Shown here: in pieces, positions 55,231 through 63,550 of the stretch | Numbering within the stretch: the stretch's first letter is position 1 | How the letters are laid out: each line of letters begins with the position of its first letter | Assembly (NCBI RefSeq): GCF_900476045.1 | Contig: NZ_LS483440.1 | Coordinates: 1,696,931-1,760,930, forward strand | Length of the DNA stretch: 64,000 nt | Source: Gemella morbillorum | GTDB lineage: Bacteria; Bacillota; Bacilli; Staphylococcales; Gemellaceae | Reading direction: 5' to 3' | Translations under genes and position numbers: made by a program | Notes under the pieces: generated by a model | Databases searched by the model: none | Told to the model about the DNA's origin: nothing | The model's input: the letters and a program-made list of their open reading frames with translations, nothing else

Positions 55231-55921
55231 ACACTCTCACCCGCTTTTTATTTTATCGTAATTACATTTAGTAAAATTATACCACAAACTTTCTACAAAC
55301 AATGAAAATTCTTAATTATTATTCTATTAAATTTTTCTTTTATACTTTTTTTCTTGCACATTTTCTTTTCTCTTGATTTTTTTAAGAGTAAAAAAGGGAG
55401 TTTTGCACAATATTTTTTATAAAAATAAATAGGTATTAATTAAAATTATTATTAAGGTTAAAACTTTAATTAAAAAATAATTTTTGGTTATTTATTTTTA
55501 AAAAAACAAAGTGAATGAGGGTGATGTTTCACGTGAAACCTTTAACAATAAATAAATTAATTTTTGTGTTTGTTTTTGTTGATTTTATAAAAAGGTTTGT
55601 ATCTTGCTTATTCTCTTTTTTAAAGGTGTTTATACATCTTTATTTACTCTTTAATTGTTATTTATCACTTTGCTTTTCAGAAAAAGAAATTATTAACACC
55701 ACTATCAAAATTATTTTTTAAACTCTTTGTTTTTTGTTGTAGTCTTTTATTGTTATTTTTAATAAATTAATTTTAATTAATCGATATGATTTTCGTTATA
55801 TATTTAATGTTTGTTTTTCAGAGGGGAAATTGTTTTTTTTTAAAATTAGATTTGAAAAAGGCGGAAAATTAATAAAAGAGTAGGGGAGTGGAAATAAAAA
55901 AAAAAAAAAGAGGGGGGGTTC
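55231..55921. other. AT-rich gene-free stretch with parS-like site and homopurine tract
   Basis: No convincing gene. It holds a parS-like site (55525-55540) and near its right end 14 A and 7 G runs (55896-55918). A plus-strand 68-codon frame at 55515 is low in complexity and lacks a ribosome binding site. Confidence 0.6.
55525..55540. promoter_or_regulatory. parS-like site 1
   Basis: TGTTTCACGTGAAACC matches the Firmicutes ParB/Spo0J site TGTTTCACGTGAAACA at 15 of 16 positions, about 8 kb from dnaA. Confidence 0.85.
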
Positions 55922-55951
55922 TTTACCATAGATTTTATAATATGTTATAAT
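55922..55951 (+). promoter_or_regulatory. Promoter of the small GNAT gene
   Basis: TTTACC (55922-55927), 18-base spacer, TATAAT (55946-55951). Confidence 0.6.
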
Positions 55952-55999
55952 ATTAGAAAAGAATAAAACTCTATATAGATGATGTCAAGGAGGTTCAAT

Positions 56000-56281
56000 A
56001 TGGAATTTACAAAAACTGAAAATGGCTTTGTTAAACACGACGAAAACGGCAAAGTTATCGCAGAAATCACTTATTCACCTACCGATAACCCTGATGTAGT
56101 AGTTGCTGATCACACTTTTGTTGATTCTTCGCTACGCGGGCAAGGTGTTGCTGGTAAACTTTTAAATACTCTTGTTGAAGATATGAAACAACAAAACAAG
56201 AAAATTAAAGCTAGTTGTTCATATATAGTTAAGAAGTTTTCAGAAGATTCTTCTTACGATTTCATTAATGCAGACAAATAA
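56000..56281 (+). CDS. Small GNAT-like N-acetyltransferase (YjdJ type)
   Basis: 93 residues from the ATG at 56000 with AAGGAGG six bases upstream. The core reads ADHTFVDSSLRGQGVAGKLL then NTLVEDMKQQNKKIKASCSY, the short Gcn5-like fold with the RGQGVA acetyl-CoA loop. Members of this mini-GNAT family act on unknown small substrates. Terminator follows. Confidence 0.88.
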   Translation: MEFTKTENGFVKHDENGKVIAEITYSPTDNPDVVVADHTFVDSSLRGQGVAGKLLNTLVEDMKQQNKKIKASCSYIVKKFSEDSSYDFINADK

Positions 56282-56284
56282 AAA

Positions 56285-56333
56285 CATAAAAACATAAAAT
56301 TTATTTTATCAATAAATTTTATGTTTTTATTTG
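56285..56333. terminator. Terminator between the GNAT and DUF421 genes
   Basis: AAAAACATAAAATTTATT and AATAAATTTTATGTTTTT form an 18-base stem with a TTATC loop; usable in both directions by the convergent genes. Confidence 0.85.
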
Positions 56334-56365
56334 ATTATATACTTTATTACTTTAATATTGTTCTA

Positions 56366-56998
56366 TTAATATTCTACTATATGTAATTGTCCTTTGTCGT
56401 ATTCTGCCAAGAAGATATTTTTTATATCTTTGTATCCCATTTCTTTTAAAGTAGACATTAGCCATTCTTCTGTTTTATCCATAGATTCTAGTGAATTGGT
56501 TTGAACTTTTCCATCTGTAATTATAGGGTATTTTGGATTTTCATCTCCAGTTAACACCACTATTAATTGACCGTTTTGTTCTATTACCGCTCTTTTTACA
56601 TTTTTTATACTATATATACCTTGGCTACGGAGTTTAAACGCTAAGTCATTCGCTGATAATCCACTTTTTCTTGTTGCCTCCACGTTTATTTTCCCTCTTT
56701 TTATTACTGTAGTTGGTTCTCCATCTACCATTTTTTTCAAGAACATGTTATTGGTTTTTAACCATTTTTGAGTTAACACTAATATAACCCATATTAATAA
56801 TATATTAATAAATTGTAAAATTGAAATGCTTGGATTGTAGATAACACCACCTATTATTCCCCCTAGCACATAGTTTTGAATTTGATCACTTGCTGATGCA
56901 GGAGCTAGGTTACCTTTTCCTGATACATTTATTACGAATACTAATGATAATAATCCTAAAGCTAATTTTATTGCTATATCTATATATGAAAGTTGCAT
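56366..56998 (-). CDS. DUF421 (YetF-like) membrane protein
   Basis: 210 residues. Three membrane segments (AIKLALGLLSLVFVINVSGK; NYVLGGIIGGVIYNPS; FINILLIWVILVL) are followed by a cytoplasmic domain with GEPTTVIKRGKINVEATRKS, LAFKLRSQGIYSIKNVKRAV and EQNGQLIVVL, the DUF421 signature. It overlaps the DUF3290 gene by one base, a pairing common in Lactobacillales and Gemella. Function unknown. Confidence 0.9.
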   Translation of the reverse strand: MQLSYIDIAIKLALGLLSLVFVINVSGKGNLAPASASDQIQNYVLGGIIGGVIYNPSISILQFINILLIWVILVLTQKWLKTNNMFLKKMVDGEPTTVIKRGKINVEATRKSGLSANDLAFKLRSQGIYSIKNVKRAVIEQNGQLIVVLTGDENPKYPIITDGKVQTNSLESMDKTEEWLMSTLKEMGYKDIKNIFLAEYDKGQLHIVEY

Positions 56999-57450
56999 TA
57001 TTTATTTACCTCCACTTTTTCTATTACTGGATCTACTAATTCTATTTTTTCTAATAGGTACTCATCTTTCTTTCCACTACTTATGACTCTATAGTAAATA
57101 TTATCTACTTTTACAAACGAGTTTTCTATTGATGCTTCACTATTTATATATATGTGTGTTTTATCGATATTCAAATCATTAGATATTTTTTCTATAAAAT
57201 TAATAGAACTTTTGTATTGATTAGATGATACTGCGTTTGATTTGTACTCATTAATACTTATACCTGTCGCTAGTATCGTACTCAAGACCAGTATAATTGA
57301 TAATTCTCTGTATTTTGTATCTTATCTGTTTTTATAATATTTTATTAATGTGATACATAATATAACTATTAGAACGCCTATTATTATATAAGATAGTAAA
57401 TTGTTTTGTTGTAATTTACTTTGTAAATAATCGTATGAATAAAATTTCAT
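56998..57450 (-). pseudogene. DUF3290 membrane protein gene with an in-frame TAA
   Basis: From the ATG at 57450 the frame reads MKFYSYDYLQSKLQQNNLLS, then a membrane helix (IIIGVLIVILCITLIKYYKN) and hits TAA at codon 43 (57322-57324), then carries on in frame (DTKYRELSIILVLSTILATG) to 56998. Without that codon the protein would be 149 residues and match DUF3290. A shorter product from an internal start (57285, MSTILATGISINEY) would lack the first helix. Confidence 0.8.
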
Positions 57451-57470
57451 CTTCTTTCTCCTTTTTTATT

Positions 57471-57486
57471 TGTTTCACATGAAACT
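57471..57486. promoter_or_regulatory. parS-like site 2
   Basis: TGTTTCACATGAAACT matches the ParB site at 14 of 16 positions, between the DUF3290 and GNAT genes. Confidence 0.6.
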
Positions 57487-57495
57487 TTTAATTTG

Positions 57496-58005
57496 TTATA
57501 CTTTAATTTCATAAGCTATTCTTTCTTTGTCATCTAAATTATTTTTCATTGTTAATTTTATTTCACCTAACTCAACGAATCTAAAGTTACTTAAAAATTT
57601 TCTCATTATTTTATTATCTTTATGTGTGTCTATTCTTATATAATCTATATTTTCTTTTTTAGCAAACTCCACTATAGCTGACAAAAATTGTCGACCAACC
57701 CCTTGATTTCGTTTGTTTTTTATCGTCGCTATACGATGAATTACCAAATAGTTATCACTTTTAGACCATAGAGTGGGGTATTTCTCATAATCTCTATCGT
57801 AGTTAGTTATCATAGCTGTCGCTACTATATTTCTATCTATTTCATAAACATAGGATGTTTTATTTTTTATATCTTGTTCTATTGTTTCTTTATCCGGAGA
57901 ACCATGTTGCCATTGATTTATCCCTTGTTGTCGTAGAAATTCTCGACCATCTTCTATAATTAGCATTATCTCATCTAATTCTGTACTTTTTGCTTTTCTT
58001 AACAT
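57496..58005 (-). CDS. GNAT-family N-acetyltransferase
   Basis: 169 residues. Motif A VIHRIATIKNKRNQGVGRQFL (about 88-108) with NQGVGR, then YIRIDTHKDNKIMRKFLSNF and RFVELGEI. The N-terminus has EDGREFLRQQGINQWQHGSP, characteristic of a GNAT subgroup common in Bacilli. Substrate unknown. Confidence 0.88.
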   Translation of the reverse strand: MLRKAKSTELDEIMLIIEDGREFLRQQGINQWQHGSPDKETIEQDIKNKTSYVYEIDRNIVATAMITNYDRDYEKYPTLWSKSDNYLVIHRIATIKNKRNQGVGRQFLSAIVEFAKKENIDYIRIDTHKDNKIMRKFLSNFRFVELGEIKLTMKNNLDDKERIAYEIKV

Positions 58006-58090
58006 AACTTATCCTTCTGCTTAAATACTTTTTTTTAATTAATAATAGAGAAGGGGAGAATACTAAATTATTCTCCCTAGTCTTTTTATT

Positions 58091-58855
58091 TTATAATAAA
58101 TCTTTATTCAAGACAACCTCTACAGGACAATGATCACTTCCTAGTATGCTGTTATGAATTTTTGCACTCACTAGATATTTTTCTAAATCACGACTTGTTA
58201 AAAAGTAGTCTATTCTCCATCCTGCGTTGTTTTTACGAGCATTGAAACGATAACTCCACCAAGAATATGCACCTGTTAATTCTGGATTGAAATATCTGAA
58301 TGTGTCGATAAAACCTGCATCAAGTAGTTTTGTGAATTTTTCTCGTTCTTCTGGTGTAAATCCAGCATTTTTTGTGTTTGATTTTGGGTTTTTTAAATCT
58401 ATTTCTGTGTGTGCTACGTTTAAATCTCCACAAACAACAACACCTTTTGTTTTGTTTAATTCTAGTAAATAGTTTTTAAAATCTTCTTCCCACGTCATAC
58501 GATAATCTAATCTTTTTAGTTCACTTCCTGAGTTTGGTGTGTAGACTGTAATAAAGAAGAATTTGTCGTACTCTAATGTTATTACGCGACCTTCTGTATC
58601 ATGCTCATCTATCCCTATACCATAATTTACATTTAAAGGTTTGTGTTTTGTATATATCGCAGTTCCTGAATATCCCTTGCGCTCTGCATAATTAAAGTAA
58701 CTATAATATCCATCAAACTGCAAATCTAGTTGACCTTCTTGCATTTTTGTTTCTTGCAAACAAAAGAAGTCAGCATCTAATTTTTTGAAGTCTTCTTCAA
58801 AATTTTTATTAACAATAGCTCTTAAGCCGTTAACATTAAAACTAATACATTTCAT
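58091..58855 (-). CDS. exoA: Exodeoxyribonuclease III / AP endonuclease
   Basis: 254 residues of the ExoIII family. Motifs: ISFNVNGLRAIV (N7), LQETKMQEGQL (metal-binding E near 35), YSGTAIYTK, VVCGDLNVAHTEIDLKNP (D and N near 141), GWRIDYFLTS and ILGSDHCPVEVVL (catalytic D-H pair). It nicks DNA at abasic sites in base-excision repair. AAAAGGAG precedes the ATG. Confidence 0.95.
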   Translation of the reverse strand: MKCISFNVNGLRAIVNKNFEEDFKKLDADFFCLQETKMQEGQLDLQFDGYYSYFNYAERKGYSGTAIYTKHKPLNVNYGIGIDEHDTEGRVITLEYDKFFFITVYTPNSGSELKRLDYRMTWEEDFKNYLLELNKTKGVVVCGDLNVAHTEIDLKNPKSNTKNAGFTPEEREKFTKLLDAGFIDTFRYFNPELTGAYSWWSYRFNARKNNAGWRIDYFLTSRDLEKYLVSAKIHNSILGSDHCPVEVVLNKDLL

Positions 58856-58888
58856 CTTTATACTCCTTTTTCTTTGTGAAATGATTTT

Positions 58889-58904
58889 TGTTTCACGCGA
58901 AACA
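58889..58904. promoter_or_regulatory. parS-like site 3
   Basis: TGTTTCACGCGAAACA matches the ParB site at 15 of 16 positions, between exoA and mnmE. Confidence 0.85.
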
Positions 58905-58906
58905 TT

Positions 58907-60289
58907 TTATTTTCCTAAACAGAATCTACTGAATAACTCGTTGATTAATTCATCACCAGAGTTTTCTCCGATAACTTCTCCTAGTAGATTAAATGCATTT
59001 GTATAATCTATTAAGACCATATCCACCTCAAGTCCCATTTCCGCTGCTTTTATAGCTTCATTAAGACTAACTAATGCTTGTTGAATTAGATTTATTTGAC
59101 GTGTATTTGATAAATATGTCGCATCTTTTGGACGAGCTACTCCTTTGAAAAATAAATCTCTAATATTTTTTTCTAATTCATCTATTCCTTTGTACGTGGT
59201 CATTGAAGTTTTTATAATAGGGTGGTTGTATGTTAATTTTTCTATTTCTTCTATATCTATTTTTGTTTCTAAATCAAGTTTATTTAGGATAATAATAGTT
59301 GTTTTTCCTTCTGTTAATTTTAATAATTCTCTATCATCATCTGTAAGTTCTTCACTGCTGTTTAATAAGAATAAGACTAAATCTGCTTTTTCTAACGCTT
59401 CTTTACTTCTTTCTACACCTATTTTTTCAACTACATCTTCTGTTTCACGAATACCCGCAGTATCTATTAGTTTTATCGGCACACCTTTTATATTTACATG
59501 TTCTTCTAAAACATCACGCGTTGTACCTGCTATATCTGTTACTATAGCTTTGTTTTCTTGAAGTAAGTTGTTTAATAAAGAACTTTTTCCTACGTTAGGA
59601 CGACCGATAATAGCTGTGTTTATTCCTTCTTTTATTATTTTTCCTTGTTTTGATGTTTCTAATAAAGCTTCTAAACTATTTTTTATACTTGTTGATTTTT
59701 CTAAAATAGTCTTTGTTGTTTCTATCTCTAAATCATCATACTCAGGGTAATCGATATTTACCTCTACAACTGCCAGTATGTCTAAAATTTCTGCTCTAAG
59801 ACGTTTTATAAGTGTTGATAAGCGGCCTTGCATTTGATTATTAGCAATTTGACTCGCTTCATCTGTTTTACTCTTAATAAAATCTATAACAGCCTCTGCT
59901 TGTGTTAAATCTATACGTCCGTTTAAAAATGCTCTTTTTGTAAATTCTCCTGGTTCTGCCATACGTGCACCATATTCTAAACAAAGAGCTAGTACTTTTT
60001 GAATAGTTATAATTCCACCGTGACAATTTATTTCAACAACATCTTCTGTCGTATATGTTCGTGGCCCAACCATTTTTACAAGCATAATTTCTTCTATTTT
60101 TTCTTCTGTTTTTGGATCTATTATATTTGCATAATTTATCGTATGCGTTGGTAAACTTTCTACTGTTCTTCCTTTTGGTAGACGAACTATTTTATCAGCA
60201 ATACTAAATGCTTCATCTCCACTAAGCCTTACAATCCCAATCGCACCCTCTCCAAGAGCTGTCGATATAGCACAAATTGTTTCACTCAT
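58907..60289 (-). CDS. mnmE: tRNA uridine-5-carboxymethylaminomethyl modification GTPase
   Basis: 460 residues. The N-terminal formyl-THF-binding domain begins [20 protein letters not shown]. The GTPase domain has [36 protein letters not shown] and LNKLDLET. The C-terminus ends SRFCLGK, keeping the conserved cysteine. With MnmG (not in the window) it modifies the wobble uridine of several tRNAs. AAAGGAG precedes the ATG. Confidence 0.96.
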   Translation of the reverse strand: MSETICAISTALGEGAIGIVRLSGDEAFSIADKIVRLPKGRTVESLPTHTINYANIIDPKTEEKIEEIMLVKMVGPRTYTTEDVVEINCHGGIITIQKVLALCLEYGARMAEPGEFTKRAFLNGRIDLTQAEAVIDFIKSKTDEASQIANNQMQGRLSTLIKRLRAEILDILAVVEVNIDYPEYDDLEIETTKTILEKSTSIKNSLEALLETSKQGKIIKEGINTAIIGRPNVGKSSLLNNLLQENKAIVTDIAGTTRDVLEEHVNIKGVPIKLIDTAGIRETEDVVEKIGVERSKEALEKADLVLFLLNSSEELTDDDRELLKLTEGKTTIIILNKLDLETKIDIEEIEKLTYNHPIIKTSMTTYKGIDELEKNIRDLFFKGVARPKDATYLSNTRQINLIQQALVSLNEAIKAAEMGLEVDMVLIDYTNAFNLLGEVIGENSGDELINELFSRFCLGK

Positions 60290-60454
60290 GATTTTTCTCC
60301 TTTTTTTCTATATTTTTCTTTAAACTTTTTCTGTGTTTTCTTTATAAATTCTATATCTTTTTTATTATACACTACTTTTCTATATTTTTCTTGAGAAAAG
60401 TATATGTTTAACTATTAAGTTCAAATCAACTTTAAAGTACCAAAAGTTAAAAAG

Positions 60455-60562
60455 TTATATAATTTGTTTTTCTTGGTGATTTAAGTAAATTTTAACTAAT
60501 TCTTTAACTTTATATAAAGTAGGTAATATATACTTATAAATAGTTAATAATATTTTTTTCAT
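60455..60562 (-). CDS. Possible 35-residue peptide after an SD-hairpin-ATG unit
   Basis: ATG at 60562 opens MKKILLTIYKYILPTLYKVK and ends LNHQEKQII, an amphipathic basic peptide. Its AAAGGAG (around 60592) lies 30 bases upstream, with a perfect AAGCTTGC/GCAAGCTT hairpin between, which could bring the two within normal distance. It could also be a leader for mnmE or a type I toxin-like peptide. Confidence 0.35.
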   Translation of the reverse strand: MKKILLTIYKYILPTLYKVKELVKIYLNHQEKQII

Positions 60563-60600
60563 GATTTAAGCTTGCTACTTTGCAAGCTTTTCTCCTTTTT
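60545..60600 (-). repeat. SD-hairpin-ATG unit B
   Basis: AAAGGAGAAA, hairpin AAGCTTGC..GCAAGCTT, then ATC-ATGAAAAAAATAT. It has the same order and spacing as unit A at 60720, with an unrelated hairpin sequence. Confidence 0.6.
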
Positions 60601-60719
60601 ATAAGTGTTTTTTTTTCTTTGTTTTTATATTTATAATTTTAACTTAACTTTAATTATAACTTTAACTTTATCTTAAGTTATTACTATATAATTATAAACA
60701 TAACAACACTTATTAATAT

Positions 60720-60770
60720 ATTTTTTTCATGATATACGGCTCATCTTTAGATGAGCCTTTCTCCTTTGTT
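60720..60770 (-). repeat. SD-hairpin-ATG unit A
   Basis: AAAGGAGAAA, hairpin GGCTCAT..ATGAGCC, then ATC-ATGAAAAAAATAT. The frame here stops after five codons. The arms differ from unit B but the layout is identical. Confidence 0.6.
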
Positions 60771-60779
60771 GGAATATAA

Positions 60780-60812
60780 AAAGTATCGAAAGAATTTACT
60801 CTCGATACTCTT
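60780..60812. terminator. Terminator of the receiver-domain gene
   Basis: AGTATCGA and TCGATACT form an 8-base stem with U runs on both sides, just after the gene ending at 60815. Confidence 0.75.
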
Positions 60813-60814
60813 TT

Positions 60815-61183
60815 TTATTTTATCATATCAGCTTCTTCAATAGCTTGCTCTAAGTCATCTAAATCATAACTCTTTGGAAGTATTCCACAAGCACCATTAG
60901 CAAAAGCTTGTCGACGATAGACAGGAACATGACCTACACTACTGCAAATTAATATTTTAGCCTTTGGAAACTTCGTACAAATAGCTTTTGTCGCCTCTAG
61001 ACCATCCATAATAGGCATACAAATATCCATTGTTACATAGTCCGGTCTAATTTTGCTATACATTTGAAGAGCTTTTTTTCCATCTTCCGCAAAATAATAG
61101 TTATACCCTGCACGTTCTACTATTTCTGCTCCACGACTTCTATAATAAGAACTATCGTCCACAATAAGTATAGATTTTTTCAT
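60815..61183 (-). CDS. Stand-alone CheY-like receiver protein
   Basis: 122 residues, a single receiver domain: ILIVDDSSYYRSRGAEIVER with the acidic pair D9-D10, phospho-acceptor in DYVTMDICMPIMDGLEATKA (D near 54), switch serine in ILICSSVGHV and lysine in ILPKSYDLDD. There is no output domain and no kinase nearby. It starts nine bases after jag, so it is expressed with RNA-metabolism genes. No chemotaxis genes are visible; the partner is unknown. Confidence 0.88.
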   Translation of the reverse strand: MKKSILIVDDSSYYRSRGAEIVERAGYNYYFAEDGKKALQMYSKIRPDYVTMDICMPIMDGLEATKAICTKFPKAKILICSSVGHVPVYRRQAFANGACGILPKSYDLDDLEQAIEEADMIK

Positions 61184-61191
61184 CTTTTCTC

Positions 61192-62016
61192 CTATTTTGC
61201 TGTAATAACTAAATATCTATATGGTTCTTCACCACGAGATTCTGTTTCAACATTTTTTATACCTGTTAGAGCATTGTGAATAATTTTACGTTCAACACTT
61301 GTCATAGGCTCTAATTCTACTGGTTTTCCTATTTTTTTAGATTTTTTAGCTAAGTTTAACGCTAATTCTTCTAAAGTTTTTTTACGACTTTCTCTATAAT
61401 CATCACAATCTACTTCTATTCTGAAGAAATGAGAACTGAATTTTTTAGCATAATTATTTACTAAAAATTGCAAACTATTAAGAGTTACTCCACGTTTTCC
61501 AATTATTAAACTAGTATTTTCTTCTGTTTTTATATTTAAAGTAAAGTGTCTGTTTCCATCTTCTGTAAAATCTACAGTAGCATCAGCATATCCCATAGCG
61601 ATAACGATATTTTGTAAATAACTTACTATACTATCTTTATTTTTTACTATGTAATCTTCTCTTTTTTCTTTTTTCTCAATTACTTCTTGTGCTTTTTCTT
61701 CTACTGCTTCTTCGTTTTCTACAACTACTTCTTCTTTAACAGTTTCAATTTCTACTACTTTTTCTTCTTGTTTTTCTTCAACAAGTTCTTCTACTTCAAC
61801 TTCTTTAACTTCTTCTTGTTTTTCATCTTTTATAAATTCACTATCAAGTGGTGTTAATTTTACTTTTGCTTCTTTTTTGAATAGACCAAAAATACCAGCA
61901 CTTCCTCCCTCGATAACATCTATTTTTACTTTATCTTCTGACAATGCTAAGTCTTTTAATCCTTTTTGTAAAGCCTCTTCTACACTACTTGCTTCGTAAA
62001 TATATTCTTTTTCCAT
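61192..62016 (-). CDS. jag: RNA-binding protein KhpB (Jag/EloR)
   Basis: 274 residues. The Jag_N domain (YEASSVEEALQKGLKDLALS then EGGSAGIFGLFKKEAKVKLT) is followed by an acidic, Glu-rich linker (about 85-140), a KH-II domain with IIGKRGVTLNSLQFLVNNYA, and an R3H domain ending RGEEPYRYLVITAK. It controls cell elongation and RNA binding with KhpA in relatives. The start overlaps the rnpA stop. Confidence 0.94.
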   Translation of the reverse strand: MEKEYIYEASSVEEALQKGLKDLALSEDKVKIDVIEGGSAGIFGLFKKEAKVKLTPLDSEFIKDEKQEEVKEVEVEELVEEKQEEKVVEIETVKEEVVVENEEAVEEKAQEVIEKKEKREDYIVKNKDSIVSYLQNIVIAMGYADATVDFTEDGNRHFTLNIKTEENTSLIIGKRGVTLNSLQFLVNNYAKKFSSHFFRIEVDCDDYRESRKKTLEELALNLAKKSKKIGKPVELEPMTSVERKIIHNALTGIKNVETESRGEEPYRYLVITAK

Positions 62017-62366
62017 TATTTAACCCTCTTCTCTTTTTCTATTAATTTTGATTTTTTTAATACGTGATCTATGCTACTACCAACTTCTAAAAAGGGTAGT
62101 TCTTTTACTCCTGCACGCGCTATAATTATTATATCATAATTTTTTATGTAATTTTTTCTTGTTTTAAACGTTTCTCTTATATATCTTTTGATTTTATTAC
62201 GTTCGTGGGCTTTTCCTAATTTTTTACTAACAGAAATCCCTAAACGCATGTGTTTTAGTTTATTTTTTTGATAATAAATTACAAACTGTCTGTTGGCAAA
62301 ACTTTGCTTTTTTCTAATAATATTATCAAAATCTTGACTTCTTTTTATTCTATATTCTTTTTTCAT
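62016..62366 (-). CDS. rnpA: Ribonuclease P protein component
   Basis: 116 residues. KKEYRIKRSQDFDNIIRKKQ, RLGISVSKKLGKAHERNKIK and RYIRETFKTRKNYIKNYDII are the RnpA signature. It assists the RNA subunit in tRNA 5' maturation. Normally followed by yidC; here jag comes directly. Confidence 0.96.
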   Translation of the reverse strand: MKKEYRIKRSQDFDNIIRKKQSFANRQFVIYYQKNKLKHMRLGISVSKKLGKAHERNKIKRYIRETFKTRKNYIKNYDIIIIARAGVKELPFLEVGSSIDHVLKKSKLIEKEKRVK

Positions 62367-62494
62367 TTCAAAACCTTTCTTAACACTAATATTTTAACAG
62401 TTTCTTTCATTTTTTACAACTATCTTTATTGTTAAGGTTTAAGAGTTTTTTTCTTTTACAATTATCAGTGTATTCTATAAAACTTTCCTTATTT

Positions 62495-62767
62495 TTATAT
62501 ATCTTCCGTATCATTTTTATTATTTATTTTTTTATAATCTTTCAATTGCAAGATAAACGCTATTATTATCAAGGGAAGGAGTATGGTAATTATATCTATT
62601 TTTTTATAAATAATATATGAAACTATGTTAAAAACTATCGTTAAAACTGCTGATATTATTATTATTATTTGTCTATTTCTTTGTCTATTATTCTTTTTGT
62701 GAAAAATAACATTTTTTGCAACGATAAAACCTATTATAACTCCCGCTAATATTGTAAGTATATCCAT
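62495..62767 (-). CDS. Small membrane protein between rpmH and rnpA
   Basis: 90 residues, three hydrophobic segments (ILTILAGVIIGFIVAKNVIF; IIIIISAVLTIVFNIVSYII; IITILLPLIIIAFILQ) and a charged tail. GGAGGA precedes the ATG. It splits the usual rpmH-rnpA pair. Family unknown. Confidence 0.75.
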   Translation of the reverse strand: MDILTILAGVIIGFIVAKNVIFHKKNNRQRNRQIIIIISAVLTIVFNIVSYIIYKKIDIITILLPLIIIAFILQLKDYKKINNKNDTEDI

Positions 62768-62845
62768 GTTATTCCTCCATTTTTATAACTTTATCATCTT
62801 TTACTCTCTTTAAAAATAATTATACCATTATTACTACAAAATAAA

Positions 62846-62877
62846 AAAGCACCACATAAGTGATGCTTTGTTGCAAT
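62846..62877 (-). terminator. Terminator of rpmH
   Basis: AAAGCATCAC and GTGGTGCTTTTTT form a stem with a short loop, followed by ATTTTG, directly after rpmH. Confidence 0.85.
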
Positions 62878-62879
62878 TA

Positions 62880-63014
62880 TTAAGCAGAAAGAACTTTTCT
62901 TCCTTTTGCTCTACGTCTTGCTAATACGTTTCTTCCGTTTTTAGTGCTCATTCTAGCTCTAAATCCGTGTACTTTTGAATGTTTTCTTTTGTTTGGTTGA
63001 TACGTACGTTTCAT
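62880..63014 (-). CDS. rpmH: Large ribosomal subunit protein bL34
   Basis: 44 residues starting [20 protein letters not shown] and ending [12 protein letters not shown], the full L34 sequence. The start at 63014 is fixed by AGGAGGAC; the longer frame upstream is not coding. Divergent from dnaA across the origin. Confidence 0.97.
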   Translation of the reverse strand: MKRTYQPNKRKHSKVHGFRARMSTKNGRNVLARRRAKGRKVLSA

Positions 63015-63197
63015 TTTGTCCTCCTCGAGTTTTCTTCTTAGATAGATGTAATAACTGGTATATTTTATCATAACTTTTTCTTTTAATCAAGGAAAAACCT
63101 TATTTATTTGAGAAAAAAATTATAAAAAAATTTTAACTCTCATTCTTTTTTTATAAAAAAAGCATTAACTGTTTTTAACATTTTTTCTTCTATATGT

Positions 63198-63477
63198 TGT
63201 GAAAAACAGGTGAATACTTCTAAAAATATTTTACTTTTTATATAGTTTTTAACAAATTTATAACGTTTTTAACAATTTAACAAACAAAAGTTTTCCACAG
63301 ATGTTAATTATGTGTGAAAAACTTTCTAATCCTTTTTATTACTGTTTTTATTTTTGTTAATAACTTTATTAATTATTCCCAATTTATTTTTATTTTCTTT
63401 ATTTTTTATCTTTTTCCACAGATATAAGCTAGTAGTTTTTCATAGTTATTAATAGTTTTTTCACAATCTGTGAATAA
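63198..63477. other. oriC-like region with DnaA boxes
   Basis: Between rpmH and dnaA: TGTGAATAA (63469-63477), a perfect TTATNCACA box on the minus strand, plus near-matches TTTTCCACA at 63291 and 63412 and TGTGAAAAA at 63198 and 63313, in very AT-rich DNA. This is the classical Firmicutes origin position. Confidence 0.8.
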
Positions 63478-63550
63478 CTTTATCTTTTTCTTTTTTTTAT
63501 CTTCTTTTTATGATATAATTTATTAGACATTTTATTAAGGAGGGATTATT

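Noticed and set aside
55515..55721. Plus-strand 68-codon frame beginning at the parS-like site
   Set aside because: No ribosome binding site, very Phe/Leu/Val-rich AT-derived composition, no domain features.
62429..62620. Plus-strand 63-codon frame antisense to the small membrane protein gene
   Set aside because: The minus-strand gene has a strong ribosome binding site and sensible membrane segments; the plus frame is its shadow.
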